Assembly (NCBI GenBank): GCA_947623825.1
Contig: CANQHQ010000013.1
Coordinates: forward strand, 1 to 34,709
Reading direction: 5' to 3'
DNA from: an uncultured Bacilli bacterium
GTDB lineage: Bacteria; Bacillota_I; Bacilli_A; RF39; UBA660
Length of the DNA: 34,709 bases
Within the stretch, counting starts at the first letter, position 1; every line of letters starts with the position of its first letter. Below the pieces are notes generated by a model that was not told where the DNA came from, did no database searches, and saw nothing but the letters and a program-made list of their open reading frames with translations. The position numbers and the translations under genes were made by a program. Shown piece by piece: positions 1 through 8,818 of this stretch.

Positions 1-20
1 TGAAAATTTGACAAAAAAAT

Positions 21-50
21 AACCATTTTATAATGGTTTCCTCATTTTTT
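21..50 (+). terminator. Possible intrinsic terminator of an upstream gene
   Basis: A 7-bp perfect stem (AACCATT at 21-27, AATGGTT at 32-38) with a 4-base loop is followed by a T-rich run with interruptions. It would end transcription arriving from the left, before the promoter at 125-153. The stem is A+T-rich and the T tract is broken by two C residues, so the call is tentative. The remaining bases up to 120 show nothing else I can name. Confidence 0.4.
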
Positions 51-124
51 CTCTTTCAAAACTGATAAATTCCCGGGTCATTTTCTTTATAAGAAAGGTT
101 TCTATTTTTTTATTGAATTATCTC

Positions 125-153
125 TTTCCATTTTAAAAAAAATACGATATAAT
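125..153 (+). promoter_or_regulatory. Sigma-A-type promoter for the pilus/surface locus
   Basis: TTTCCA (125-130), a 17-bp spacer and a perfect TATAAT (148-153) lie 33 bp before the GTG start at 186. The start has a strong GGGGAGGG ribosome site at about 171-178. The -35 box matches only 4 of 6 consensus bases. This is likely the first promoter of the locus that follows. Confidence 0.55.
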
Positions 154-185
154 GATTAAGAATAGATAATAGGGGAGGGATTACA

Positions 186-1748
186 GTGATACTTAGAAAG
201 CCATATGCTTTTTTGATGAAACACTTCAGGAAAATCAATTTAATCCTATTGATTCTTGTTGGCTTCGTATTATGGCGTGATTTGTCTCTATATAATTTCG
301 TTAGAGACTATGTAACGACTGGTATCTATAATGTTCGGTTAGATGCCGTTACGAATTACGTTAATTTTTATCTCATTGGTTCCCTTGTCTTCGTGGTTCT
401 TGTCTCCGCTATTTTAGGATTTTTATTAAAACGGAAAGACAAGCCATATATTTCCTATTTTTTGATTCTCATCGTCGGAATTCTCAATATCGTTTTAATT
501 TCTTTTGTCTTTTATTACTTTACGGTAACGATTAATTCCGCTACGTTTGATTTATCTTCCGCTTTAGTGGTGCGAGATTTGTCGTTCATGGTCTCGATTC
601 CTTATTATCCAGTTATTTTCTTACTTGTGATTCGTTCGATTGGATTAGATTTAAAGAGTTTTGGATTTGGTGTCGATAAAGATTTTGAAGACGTAAACGA
701 AGAAGACCGTGAAGAGGTCGAGGTAGAAGTTTCGTTTGATAAAGATCGTTATATCCGGGCTTTTCGTAAAACATATCGTCATTTTAAATATTTCTTTTTA
801 GAAAATAAATTTACAATTAGCGTGATTTTTGTCTTTGTTGTTTTATTGGCGGGTTTTAATATTTATCGTTATGCCTTTGTAGAAAATAAAGTGTATCATC
901 CAGGAGAAACTTTATCAGTAAATGGATTAGCGATTACGACTCATGAGTCTTATATTACGAATCGTGATTATACAGGAAATATAGTCAATAAAGACCGCTA
1001 TTTCTTTATCCTAGATGCCACGATTGCGAATAAAACCTCTAGAGAGGTTCGTTTCGATCCAAATAATTTCTATTTGTATATTGATCGTGATTATTACGTA
1101 CCGACGGATCGATACAATTTATCGTTTGCGGATATGGGAACCCTTTTTAAAAAGGGAGATAAAATTGAGGCAGCCAGTTCCAAAGATTGGTTATTTGTTT
1201 TTGAAATTGCCGCTCCTACCGAAAAGAGTGAATTCTTATTGACGTATCAAACCCTTTCTCTTGCCCATCATCCAAAAAGAATTTCTTTGTCGACAAGAGA
1301 TATCAGTGGTTTTATTGAAAAGGGAAGTGCTTCTCTCAAGGAAACGTTAAAAGTTCCTATTAATTTAAATCAGGAATGGAATTTTACTTTTCGAGATTTA
1401 GAAATTGCCGATACGATTCGCTATCGTTATGAACAATGTAATCCTACTACTTGTCCTGTTCTTGAAAGAGATATGACTTCCAAAGCAGGAAATACAATTT
1501 TACATTTAAAGATGAATTTTGAAGAAGGAACCAAAGCACAGTTTTTAGCCTTTGTTCAAAAATATGGAAAAGTTCGTTATAAAGTCGGTGATACCTATAA
1601 GGAAGAATCGATTCGTTACCCTGTAGATACTTATCAAGGAAAACACTTATATTTGGTGGTTAGTAATGATATCAAAAACGCCGAGTCGATTGAATTGTAT
1701 TTTACCGTTCGGAGTTATCAATATATTTATAAGATAAAGGGTGAATGA
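186..1748 (+). CDS. Polytopic membrane protein with extracytoplasmic DUF4352-like domain
   Basis: The protein has 520 residues. Hydrophobic segments are visible at about 17-30, 61-81, 88-112 and 132-152. A charged acidic stretch (about 160-185) and a fifth segment (about 209-229) follow, and then a long soluble C-terminal part. That part begins VYHPGETLSVNGLAITT and continues with alternating beta-like segments, including FDPNNFYLYID. It resembles DUF4352-type immunoglobulin-like domains by pattern only. The extracytoplasmic part has exactly two cysteines (C-N-P-T-T-C). The GTG start is chosen for the GGGGAGGG site just upstream. It overlaps the next gene by a few bases if that gene starts at GTG 1741. 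Its role is unknown; position suggests a membrane component of the pilus/surface locus. Confidence 0.7.
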   Translation: MILRKPYAFLMKHFRKINLILLILVGFVLWRDLSLYNFVRDYVTTGIYNVRLDAVTNYVNFYLIGSLVFVVLVSAILGFLLKRKDKPYISYFLILIVGILNIVLISFVFYYFTVTINSATFDLSSALVVRDLSFMVSIPYYPVIFLLVIRSIGLDLKSFGFGVDKDFEDVNEEDREEVEVEVSFDKDRYIRAFRKTYRHFKYFFLENKFTISVIFVFVVLLAGFNIYRYAFVENKVYHPGETLSVNGLAITTHESYITNRDYTGNIVNKDRYFFILDATIANKTSREVRFDPNNFYLYIDRDYYVPTDRYNLSFADMGTLFKKGDKIEAASSKDWLFVFEIAAPTEKSEFLLTYQTLSLAHHPKRISLSTRDISGFIEKGSASLKETLKVPINLNQEWNFTFRDLEIADTIRYRYEQCNPTTCPVLERDMTSKAGNTILHLKMNFEEGTKAQFLAFVQKYGKVRYKVGDTYKEESIRYPVDTYQGKHLYLVVSNDIKNAESIELYFTVRSYQYIYKIKGE

Positions 1749-1749
1749 A

Positions 1750-3573
1750 ATGAATTGGATACTTAGTAATAAAAATTTAAAGAAATGTCTCATCTTGTCT
1801 GGTATTGGAATTGGTCTTTGTTTGATTGGGTATTTATCGTGGGTTTTCTTTTTCTCTTATTATGCGGTCTTTCAAGATCAAGAAGATATTTTCCTAGAAG
1901 AGGTACAGCGCTATTATCAATACCGACCGGAACTTCTTCCGAAAGAGGGAGATACGAAAGAGGTAACACTCGCGAAGTTGTTATCTGAAAAACGAATTCA
2001 AGGGTTATATGTTCCTAAAACACATAAAGTTTGTGAGGATACTAGTTGGGTTCGTGTCCATAATGAAGGTGGAGAGTATGAATACTTTGTCTATTTAAAA
2101 TGTGGTAGATACGAATCGAAGGTCGATCATGAACCTCCAGTCATTGAACTCAATGGGGAGAAAGAAATTATCTTGAATCACAATCAACCATACGAAGAAA
2201 TGGGTGTGAAAAAAGTTACCGATGCGGTAGATGGAACTTTGAAAACGGACAAAGTAGAAATTGACGCTAGTAATGTGGATGTTACGAAGCCAGGCGTTTA
2301 CCAAGTTACCTATAAGGTTCGTGATAGTCACTATAATCAAGCCGTCGTTACGAGAACCGTGAATGTACGAAGAAATTTGACTGAGATTGTGAAGTCTAGT
2401 ACCGATGAGAGTCATTATTTTAAAGGTGCGGTTAGTAATAATTATGTTATTTTCTCTGGTATGGTTTTCCGAATCATTAATGTAAATGAAGATGGAAGTG
2501 TCAAAGTAGTTAGTGAAGATATTTTGAGTAATCTTCGATACATAGGGGATTCTTATGAAGGTTCTAGTGTTGAAACATGGCTCAATGAGGTCTTTTATAA
2601 GAGACTACATGATGCCGATCAATACGTAGTGGATACGAATTTCTGTGTGGGAGATGTCGCAAGTATGACAGACTTTAGCGGTTCTTGTACGGAAACGGTC
2701 AAAGCAAAAGTTGGATTGTTATCCGTCGATGAATTTCAAAAGACTGTTTTGAATCAGAGAAGTTCTACGAATTATGGAAATTCCTTTACGAGTCTTTTGG
2801 CAAATCGATTGGTGGATGGTACAAGTATTGGTTCCCATGATTGGCTTTATGTCAAATATGATTCTTCTATGATTCCACCTATTAAACCAGTTCTTACATT
2901 GAAAGCAGATATGTATGTTACCGAAGGAAATGGTACAAAGGAAACCCCTTATAAATTATACGATTATGAATATGGAAAGGAACACGACGAGATTCGTACT
3001 CGTTTAGTGGGAGAATATGTGAATTTTTCAGGACAAACGTTCCGTATTAATGAAATTGATCAAGATGGTAGTGTGAAATTAATTGGTACGAAGCCTTTAA
3101 TCAACAATTCTACAGGTAGTGAGTTACAGGTCAAAATAGATGATATCGAAAATTATCAATATAACTTAGATGATGAAAATAATCCTGGATATATCTTGAA
3201 TGAAGATTTTGTTGAATTTTTAGATGAAGATAATATTCTAACAAAGAAATTTCAGATTCTTACCAATGATCAAAGTCTTCCTTACGATCAATTTGAAAAA
3301 GAAACGGTAAGTGCCCGATTGTTTTTGGCTTCGACGGTCGATTTATTCTCTGGAGCCAATAACAATGTGGAGACCCATAAGAAAACACAATTGTATTCTG
3401 ACCATGCCCTTGGTTCTGATATTGCTTATCAGGCAAATACTTCCAATGGAGTTGTTTATGAAATTGGAACGTTCAATATGAGTAATTTGGGGTTAAAAGT
3501 TACATTGTATATCAATGGTAGTATGAAAATCAAGTCTGGAAAAGGAACAGAAGCTAGTCCTTATATAATATAG
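1750..3573 (+). CDS. Membrane-anchored surface protein with DUF5011-like Ig domain and two repeated surface modules
   Basis: The protein has 607 residues. An N-terminal helix (about 12-36) is followed by a pseudopilin-like segment with RYYQYRPELLP. A DUF5011-like Ig domain follows at about 128-212 (EPPVIELNGEKEI ... VTKPGVYQVTYKVRD). After that come two copies of a module built on F-S-G-x-x-F-R-I-x-x-(I/V)-x-(E/Q)-D-G-S-V-K, near residues 230 and 422. G-x-GT-x(n)-PY closing motifs occur in the middle and at the C-terminus (GTEASPYII). Four cysteines lie outside the membrane helix. The modules resemble DUF6273-type surface domains. The protein at 15286-16401 has the same layout. I chose ATG 1750 over GTG 1741 because AGGGTG lies 6 bp before it. 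The likely role is a surface-exposed or minor pilin-like subunit; this is inference. Confidence 0.65.
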   Translation: MNWILSNKNLKKCLILSGIGIGLCLIGYLSWVFFFSYYAVFQDQEDIFLEEVQRYYQYRPELLPKEGDTKEVTLAKLLSEKRIQGLYVPKTHKVCEDTSWVRVHNEGGEYEYFVYLKCGRYESKVDHEPPVIELNGEKEIILNHNQPYEEMGVKKVTDAVDGTLKTDKVEIDASNVDVTKPGVYQVTYKVRDSHYNQAVVTRTVNVRRNLTEIVKSSTDESHYFKGAVSNNYVIFSGMVFRIINVNEDGSVKVVSEDILSNLRYIGDSYEGSSVETWLNEVFYKRLHDADQYVVDTNFCVGDVASMTDFSGSCTETVKAKVGLLSVDEFQKTVLNQRSSTNYGNSFTSLLANRLVDGTSIGSHDWLYVKYDSSMIPPIKPVLTLKADMYVTEGNGTKETPYKLYDYEYGKEHDEIRTRLVGEYVNFSGQTFRINEIDQDGSVKLIGTKPLINNSTGSELQVKIDDIENYQYNLDDENNPGYILNEDFVEFLDEDNILTKKFQILTNDQSLPYDQFEKETVSARLFLASTVDLFSGANNNVETHKKTQLYSDHALGSDIAYQANTSNGVVYEIGTFNMSNLGLKVTLYINGSMKIKSGKGTEASPYII

Positions 3574-3588
3574 ATGAGAGGTGAAATT

Positions 3589-4419
3589 ATGAAGAAAGGG
3601 ACAAAGAAAGTAAAAATCAATAGGAAGAGAATGGCGGTTTCGATTCTTGCTGTTCTTCTTGTCGTTATCGGTAGTGTTGGGCTCTATGCTACGGTAAGAA
3701 AGAATCTGAAAGAAGAGTTAGAGCCGTTGAAAGAAATTCATGTATCTTTTGAAGACCACAGAGAGGATTTATTAAATTTCTCTTATCAAGGCGCTGCTGC
3801 TGTTGGATGGCTACAGGTACAAGGAACAAATGTAAATTTTCCAGTACTCAATTATTTCTTAACTAGCGATGCTAAGGAAACACAGTATGTTTCTAGTAAT
3901 GATATTTTGGAATATGCGTGGAGAAGTCCTAACTATGTAACAGGAGAAAATCGGGAAACCATTTTAGGACATAATCTTGTGAATCTTTCCAGTACACCTA
4001 TCCGTGATATGTCTGAACTCAAAGCATTCGAAGGATTGATGGCATTTGTTTACGAAGATTTCGCTCAAGAGAATTTGTATATTAGTTATACAAAAGGAGA
4101 GAATGAGTATATCTATAAGATTTATGCGATTGGGTTCGACGATTATGATGTCGATGATTCTTCTAGTTTTAAAACAGAAGAAGTAACAAAAGATTATATT
4201 GATCGCGTACGTAAAAATAGTATCTATGATTATGATATCGATGTAAATGAAAAGGATACCTTACTTAGTTTAAAGACTTGCACAAGATATTTTGGAGTAA
4301 ATCAAAATCAAGAATTCACCATCGATGCAAGACTTCTTCGAGAAGGGGAGAAAATCGAAGCTTATCGTGTAACGAAGAGCGAGAATTATAAAGCACTTAT
4401 AAAAAATTCTGATGTATAA
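3589..4419 (+). CDS. srtB: Class B sortase
   Basis: The protein has 276 residues with an N-terminal membrane anchor (about 15-35). The sortase core GWLQVQGTNVNFPVLNY is followed by the catalytic His in I-L-G-H-N (H128), the catalytic Cys in SLKTC (C231) and the Arg in I-D-A-R-L-L (R248). Order and spacing fit class B sortases, transpeptidases that cleave a sorting motif of an exported protein and join it to peptidoglycan or another subunit. AGAGGTG before ATG 3589 decides the start over the ATG at 3574. It sits in the surface locus just before the large secreted protein. No protein in the window shows a classical sorting signal plus C-terminal helix, so the substrate is unclear. Confidence 0.85.
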   Translation: MKKGTKKVKINRKRMAVSILAVLLVVIGSVGLYATVRKNLKEELEPLKEIHVSFEDHREDLLNFSYQGAAAVGWLQVQGTNVNFPVLNYFLTSDAKETQYVSSNDILEYAWRSPNYVTGENRETILGHNLVNLSSTPIRDMSELKAFEGLMAFVYEDFAQENLYISYTKGENEYIYKIYAIGFDDYDVDDSSSFKTEEVTKDYIDRVRKNSIYDYDIDVNEKDTLLSLKTCTRYFGVNQNQEFTIDARLLREGEKIEAYRVTKSENYKALIKNSDV

Positions 4420-4429
4420 AGTAGAAAAA

Positions 4430-4459
4430 GTAACACAAAAAATAAAAGTATGTTATAAT
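4430..4459 (+). promoter_or_regulatory. Extended -10 promoter for the large secreted protein
   Basis: TGTTATAAT (4451-4459) is a perfect extended -10 element. GTAACA at 4430-4435 is a 4-of-6 -35 match with 18-bp spacing. The distance to ATG 4489 leaves room for a short leader and a GAGAGGTG ribosome site. The 992-residue protein can therefore be transcribed separately from the sortase. Confidence 0.6.
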
Positions 4460-4488
4460 TACTTATAGAATAATAGAGAGGTGAAGAT

Positions 4489-7467
4489 ATGAGAAAGAAA
4501 GCTATGGCACTTATCACTTTTTCTTTGGTGGCAATTGTTTCTCTCTTTGCGGGATTATCTGTTGTCCAAGCGGAAGATGTGGTTCAATCATACGATGTTT
4601 GTGTGTCGAGCGGATTATATGGTGTCACTTGGAATACCAATGTTTCAACGGCAGTGCAACCTTCGATGATTGATGAGGCTGCTCTAAAGAGTGGGTATGT
4701 TGCTTTTCCGGAAGGTATAACGGAGGCTGAAAAGGCAAAATACAAAATCGACGTAACTTTTAAGACAGGGTCTTGTTATGTTGACAATAATGATGGTGGA
4801 AAGATTAAAACTTGTCCTACGAATGATGAAAAAAATCTTTTCCAAAATCATTCACTTTTGGATACAGAGCAAGTCAATGGGAAATATCGTTACAAGTATA
4901 TTGAGATGTCTTTGAATCCAACGACACTTCTTTTCCAAGTTCGAATTAAGGACATTTATAATGGAAAGGCTAAAATACGTTTGGTTACGGGTCATGGTGA
5001 ACCGAATACGGCAAATACGCAATCAGATGGTACGATGACTTTCTTGCGTAAAGAGAATGGATATTTCATTATTGATAATGTTCAGCCTTCAGGACTTAAT
5101 ATTGAAGGTGAAACTATATCAACGAATCAAATGTTACTTGAAGTATATTTGAATGATAGTTCTTCTCCATGTAATAATACTTATATAGCAAAAGCGGACT
5201 TGGTGATTGATTCCGTTGGTGAGGGGGAGGTTGCGAACCCTGCGTATACGGATCCGGCATCATATGGTTGTACGGATATTGAAAATTATATTAGGTATAT
5301 GGTATCTAAAGGAATTTATTATGATGCAAGTAAACCTGCAAATGAACTGGTTGCATCCTTAAAAAGTTCTTATTCGCCGATGTGTTTTGTTAATAAAACG
5401 ATATCCTATACCGATTTAACAAATTTGAAACAACAGATTCAACAAGATTATCAAACATTAAAAGCACTTTTTCCAGCTAGTTATGAACAAGAGAATGCTG
5501 CTTATTCTCCAGTAGATAGTAGTACTGGTTTATACTGTGATGATGGAAGTGGACGGAATTATGCTGAACAATATCGAATCGTGGGTTCTTATAGTGGCAC
5601 TTATTGGGGGGCTTCTTGTCAGGAACGTTATGAAGTAAATTATGATCATGCAAAATTAGTTCGTGCTGGTGGCGGATTTACTTACACTTCTTCTTTTAAG
5701 GCCATTCGTGAATGTACGATTTATCAAAAAGCAAAAGCTATTAGAAAGCCACAATGTTATAGTTCTTGTAGGGCTGTATGTACCTTTCCTAATGGTACGA
5801 CGATGAGTCATGCTGGTCCAAATTCTGATTTTGATAGTTGTGTTCAGTCTTGTGATGGAGGTACTTATTCACAAGAGTGTATCAATAGTTGTTATTCAGA
5901 TGTTTATGGAAGTAAATCTTCTAGGGATTTATCAAGTTTGAATGAAAAACTTGCGTTGGATAGAAAAGACTTCTTAAATGTTGAAAGAACATCAAACATT
6001 GTGCATACTTGGAGTTTGAGCGATCCAGGATGTAACAAATCTGCTTCTGGTGCGGATTTCGGAGTAGATTTTGATGTTTACCATTGTATCGCATCTTGTG
6101 GTAACGACACTGTAGAAACGGATATCTCTACGGGTTGTGATGCTGCTGGAGCTTCTTGTTCTGCCGTCAGTACCGTTGGACCTGCAGGATGTTCTTGGAA
6201 TCCACAAGCAGATTATGATCATGATATTAGTCAATCACAAAGTGAACTTGATGCTGCTAAGGCTTTAACGAATCAAGTCCAAAATACAGGAAATTATAAG
6301 ATTCGAATCGCTGATTCTTATCTTGAAAAAAATGGTGTTGCTTATGTTTACGAAGTAGACACAAACGATATTGTTTCTAGTAAAGAGACGAGTTCTGGTT
6401 GTCCAGGTGGTAATTCTACAGTTGCTTTAGGAGATTCTGGTGGTCCTAGTGCTACTTTTTGTACGAAGAACAGCACCGAGACAACTGTCAGTGTTCGTCT
6501 TGCAGAAGCGTATCTTAACAGAAGAAATGGAAATGCGGTTTATAAAAAAGGTGGAGGATATTACGCTTACAGTTCGAAGAGTGGAGCTACCACTTTACAA
6601 CGTACTTCCTTTACTGCATCTTCTTTCTATTCTAAAGAGTATCGGTATTACACTAACTTATTAAGTAGAAATGTCAATGTTGTAATTCCGGAAGATTATG
6701 AACAGTCTGTAAAATTGCTTTCTGATGAATCTTATTGGTCACAAGGAAAGAAGCAGGATACCATTACAGTCAATGTTTCTAGTTTTGGTACGGGTGGAAG
6801 ATTCAGTAAACAAATTAATTGTTACTATGGTGTATATAATGATTTGTTTATTCAACCAGATGATCCAACACTTTCTCCGTATGGACCAAATGGAAATGGT
6901 ACAGGAGGACCTGGTGATGGAACTGGTGGTGGACCTGGTGATGGAGGAGACAATTGTCCAGAATGTAGTAATGGTGGTTTAGATTATGGAGGAATTACCT
7001 TCATCTATCGTACGATTGAATTAACAGACGAGTTCCCAAATGAGAGAAATCCAAGATGGAACTGGACGGATGGTGCCGCAGTTGCCTACAATCCTGATGG
7101 TAGACTTTATAGTTTATTGAATTATAAGGTAGATCCAATTGGATTGACGCGAGATATTGAAGATAAGGGATATTCTATTTACAGTGATCCAGAAGAGGTA
7201 GATTACGATATTGTTTTAACAACACAACAAATTTTAAATATTCGTAGATATAACAAAAATGTGGAAGATTATAACGAAGATGGAAGCGAGAACTATTTAG
7301 ATTACGATATGAGTTGTGCGAATATTCGAGGAAGAGATGTATGTACCAGTAGATTCCTTAATAATGCAGATTATGTTACTTATAGTTCTGGCTATAGTGC
7401 TACGAAGAGACAAGATGTTGCAGTATGTAACAACACGAAATCTTATGGAAGCACTTGTGATGATTAG
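4489..7467 (+). CDS. Large Cys-rich secreted protein (putative adhesin or pilus-associated protein)
   Basis: The protein has 992 residues. A signal peptide (MRKKA then a hydrophobic core ending SVVQA-ED) predicts export. By my count the mature part has 31 cysteines, many in C-x3-C or C-x2-C spacing (for example PQCYSSCRAVC and DNCPEC). A Gly/Pro linker at about 6885-6945 separates a C-terminal domain of about 175 residues. There is no C-terminal hydrophobic anchor and no LPXTG-like motif, although a sortase gene is directly upstream. It has its own promoter and is followed after 9 bases by the 142-residue protein. I do not recognise the family. Its place in the locus suggests a surface tip, adhesin or secreted substrate of the pilus machine. 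Confidence 0.7.
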   Translation: MRKKAMALITFSLVAIVSLFAGLSVVQAEDVVQSYDVCVSSGLYGVTWNTNVSTAVQPSMIDEAALKSGYVAFPEGITEAEKAKYKIDVTFKTGSCYVDNNDGGKIKTCPTNDEKNLFQNHSLLDTEQVNGKYRYKYIEMSLNPTTLLFQVRIKDIYNGKAKIRLVTGHGEPNTANTQSDGTMTFLRKENGYFIIDNVQPSGLNIEGETISTNQMLLEVYLNDSSSPCNNTYIAKADLVIDSVGEGEVANPAYTDPASYGCTDIENYIRYMVSKGIYYDASKPANELVASLKSSYSPMCFVNKTISYTDLTNLKQQIQQDYQTLKALFPASYEQENAAYSPVDSSTGLYCDDGSGRNYAEQYRIVGSYSGTYWGASCQERYEVNYDHAKLVRAGGGFTYTSSFKAIRECTIYQKAKAIRKPQCYSSCRAVCTFPNGTTMSHAGPNSDFDSCVQSCDGGTYSQECINSCYSDVYGSKSSRDLSSLNEKLALDRKDFLNVERTSNIVHTWSLSDPGCNKSASGADFGVDFDVYHCIASCGNDTVETDISTGCDAAGASCSAVSTVGPAGCSWNPQADYDHDISQSQSELDAAKALTNQVQNTGNYKIRIADSYLEKNGVAYVYEVDTNDIVSSKETSSGCPGGNSTVALGDSGGPSATFCTKNSTETTVSVRLAEAYLNRRNGNAVYKKGGGYYAYSSKSGATTLQRTSFTASSFYSKEYRYYTNLLSRNVNVVIPEDYEQSVKLLSDESYWSQGKKQDTITVNVSSFGTGGRFSKQINCYYGVYNDLFIQPDDPTLSPYGPNGNGTGGPGDGTGGGPGDGGDNCPECSNGGLDYGGITFIYRTIELTDEFPNERNPRWNWTDGAAVAYNPDGRLYSLLNYKVDPIGLTRDIEDKGYSIYSDPEEVDYDIVLTTQQILNIRRYNKNVEDYNEDGSENYLDYDMSCANIRGRDVCTSRFLNNADYVTYSSGYSATKRQDVAVCNNTKSYGSTCDD

Positions 7468-7476
7468 GAGGTTCGT

Positions 7477-7905
7477 ATGAGTAAAGGAATGGTTATTGTT
7501 GCGGTTATTATTCTTGGTGTTTTAACACTTACTTGTGTTAACCTAATACAGAGTTATCAAAATGGAAATGAACTAGATTATTATTTACTAAAAGAAACAA
7601 CGGAAGCTGCGATGATTGATGCAGTTGACTATGGTTATTACAGTGCTTCCGGTGGAATTATTCGTGTTGATAGAGAGAAATTTTTAGAAAGCTTTGTCCG
7701 CCGATTCGCGGACTCTGCTTCTGCCTCTACCAATTATCGAATCAAAATCATTGATTTCAATGAAACACCGCCAAAAGTAAGTATTCAAGTAGGTACGAAT
7801 ACGATTGCTTCTTTTGCGGGTGATAATTTCGATATTGTAAATACGTTGGATGCGATTCTCGAAACAAAGTATTATGAGAAACGTCGCGTCGAAGACGTGG
7901 ATTAA
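7477..7905 (+). CDS. Small single-helix membrane protein, TadE/pseudopilin-like
   Basis: The protein has 142 residues: an N-terminal hydrophobic helix (about 4-24) with almost no leader, then a soluble domain (EAAMIDAVDYGYY ... NYRIKIIDFNETPPKVSIQV). This layout is seen in TadE/TadF-like pseudopilins that assist Flp pilus assembly, but there is no clear prepilin cleavage motif. TAGGAGG upstream of ATG 7477 supports the start. It lies between the large secreted protein and the CpaB-like protein. The exported part has no cysteines, unlike its neighbours. Confidence 0.55.
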   Translation: MSKGMVIVAVIILGVLTLTCVNLIQSYQNGNELDYYLLKETTEAAMIDAVDYGYYSASGGIIRVDREKFLESFVRRFADSASASTNYRIKIIDFNETPPKVSIQVGTNTIASFAGDNFDIVNTLDAILETKYYEKRRVEDVD

Positions 7906-7924
7906 TTAGAAAGGGGAAGAGACA

Positions 7925-8791
7925 ATGAACGTTGGTTATCAAATAAAAAGTTTTTTAACAAATAAAAATACTGTTTCCATTATTTTGGGAATTGTTGCCG
8001 TTCTTGTTTTGTGGCTTGGTTATAACTATCGTATACAACAACAGACAAGTCCAACGACAGTTCCATATGCAAGAGAGAGAATTCCTTCTAGAACACAGAT
8101 TACAGCGGATATGATTTCTACTGCAGATGTTCCTCTTGCTATGATCAAAGGGGATATTATTACAGATACTAGTGCGATTATTAATAAATACGTCAATGTA
8201 GATAGTGCGATTCCAGAAGGAAGTTTGTTCTATGTGGGATCTGTAGTAGATCAAAAAGATTTACCAGATGCGATTCTATATGATTATCCAGATGATTGGG
8301 TACTCGTTAACTTATCCGTTAACACAGAAGATACTTATGGTAATAAGATTTATCCTGAAAACTATATTGATATTTATATCAAAGCAACGAATCGAGTTGA
8401 TATTAACAATTTGACGAGTGATACAGAGGATAAAATTATGGTAGGTAAATTACTTCGTAACGTAAAAGTTTTAGCAGTTCTTGATGCGAATGGATTAGAT
8501 GTATTTGAGGATTCAGAGAATGTCAGAACGCCTTCTCAAATCTTATTTGCGGTACCAGAGGAATATCACATTTTACTAAGAAAAGCAATGTATTTAAGAA
8601 CCTATGAAGTTGCGATTATTCCAGTACCGACGAATGAATCTTTAAAAACAGAACCAGGAGAAGTTTCTATTAGTAGTGAAAGTTTAAAAGATTTCATTAA
8701 CGATGTAACGGAATTTACGGATTATGATTTATCGCAAGATACTGGAAGTCTTACTACTCCATCTACTACTACACCAACTCCTGCACAATAA
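7925..8791 (+). CDS. cpaB: CpaB/RcpC-like pilus assembly protein with SAF domain
   Basis: The protein has 288 residues. An N-terminal helix (about 14-36) is followed by a SAF-type domain: VPYARERIPSRTQITADMI, then INKYVNVDSAIPEGSLFYVGSV. The rest is a beta-rich region and a Thr/Pro-rich tail. CpaB/RcpC proteins are envelope components of Tad pilus machines that may contact peptidoglycan. The gene directly precedes the ATPase, as in many Tad loci. GAAAGGGGAAGAG precedes ATG 7925. The order CpaB-TadA-TadB-TadC supports the assignment. Confidence 0.75.
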   Translation: MNVGYQIKSFLTNKNTVSIILGIVAVLVLWLGYNYRIQQQTSPTTVPYARERIPSRTQITADMISTADVPLAMIKGDIITDTSAIINKYVNVDSAIPEGSLFYVGSVVDQKDLPDAILYDYPDDWVLVNLSVNTEDTYGNKIYPENYIDIYIKATNRVDINNLTSDTEDKIMVGKLLRNVKVLAVLDANGLDVFEDSENVRTPSQILFAVPEEYHILLRKAMYLRTYEVAIIPVPTNESLKTEPGEVSISSESLKDFINDVTEFTDYDLSQDTGSLTTPSTTTPTPAQ

Positions 8792-8818
8792 AATAAAAAA
8801 GAATAAAGAGGGGACAAT

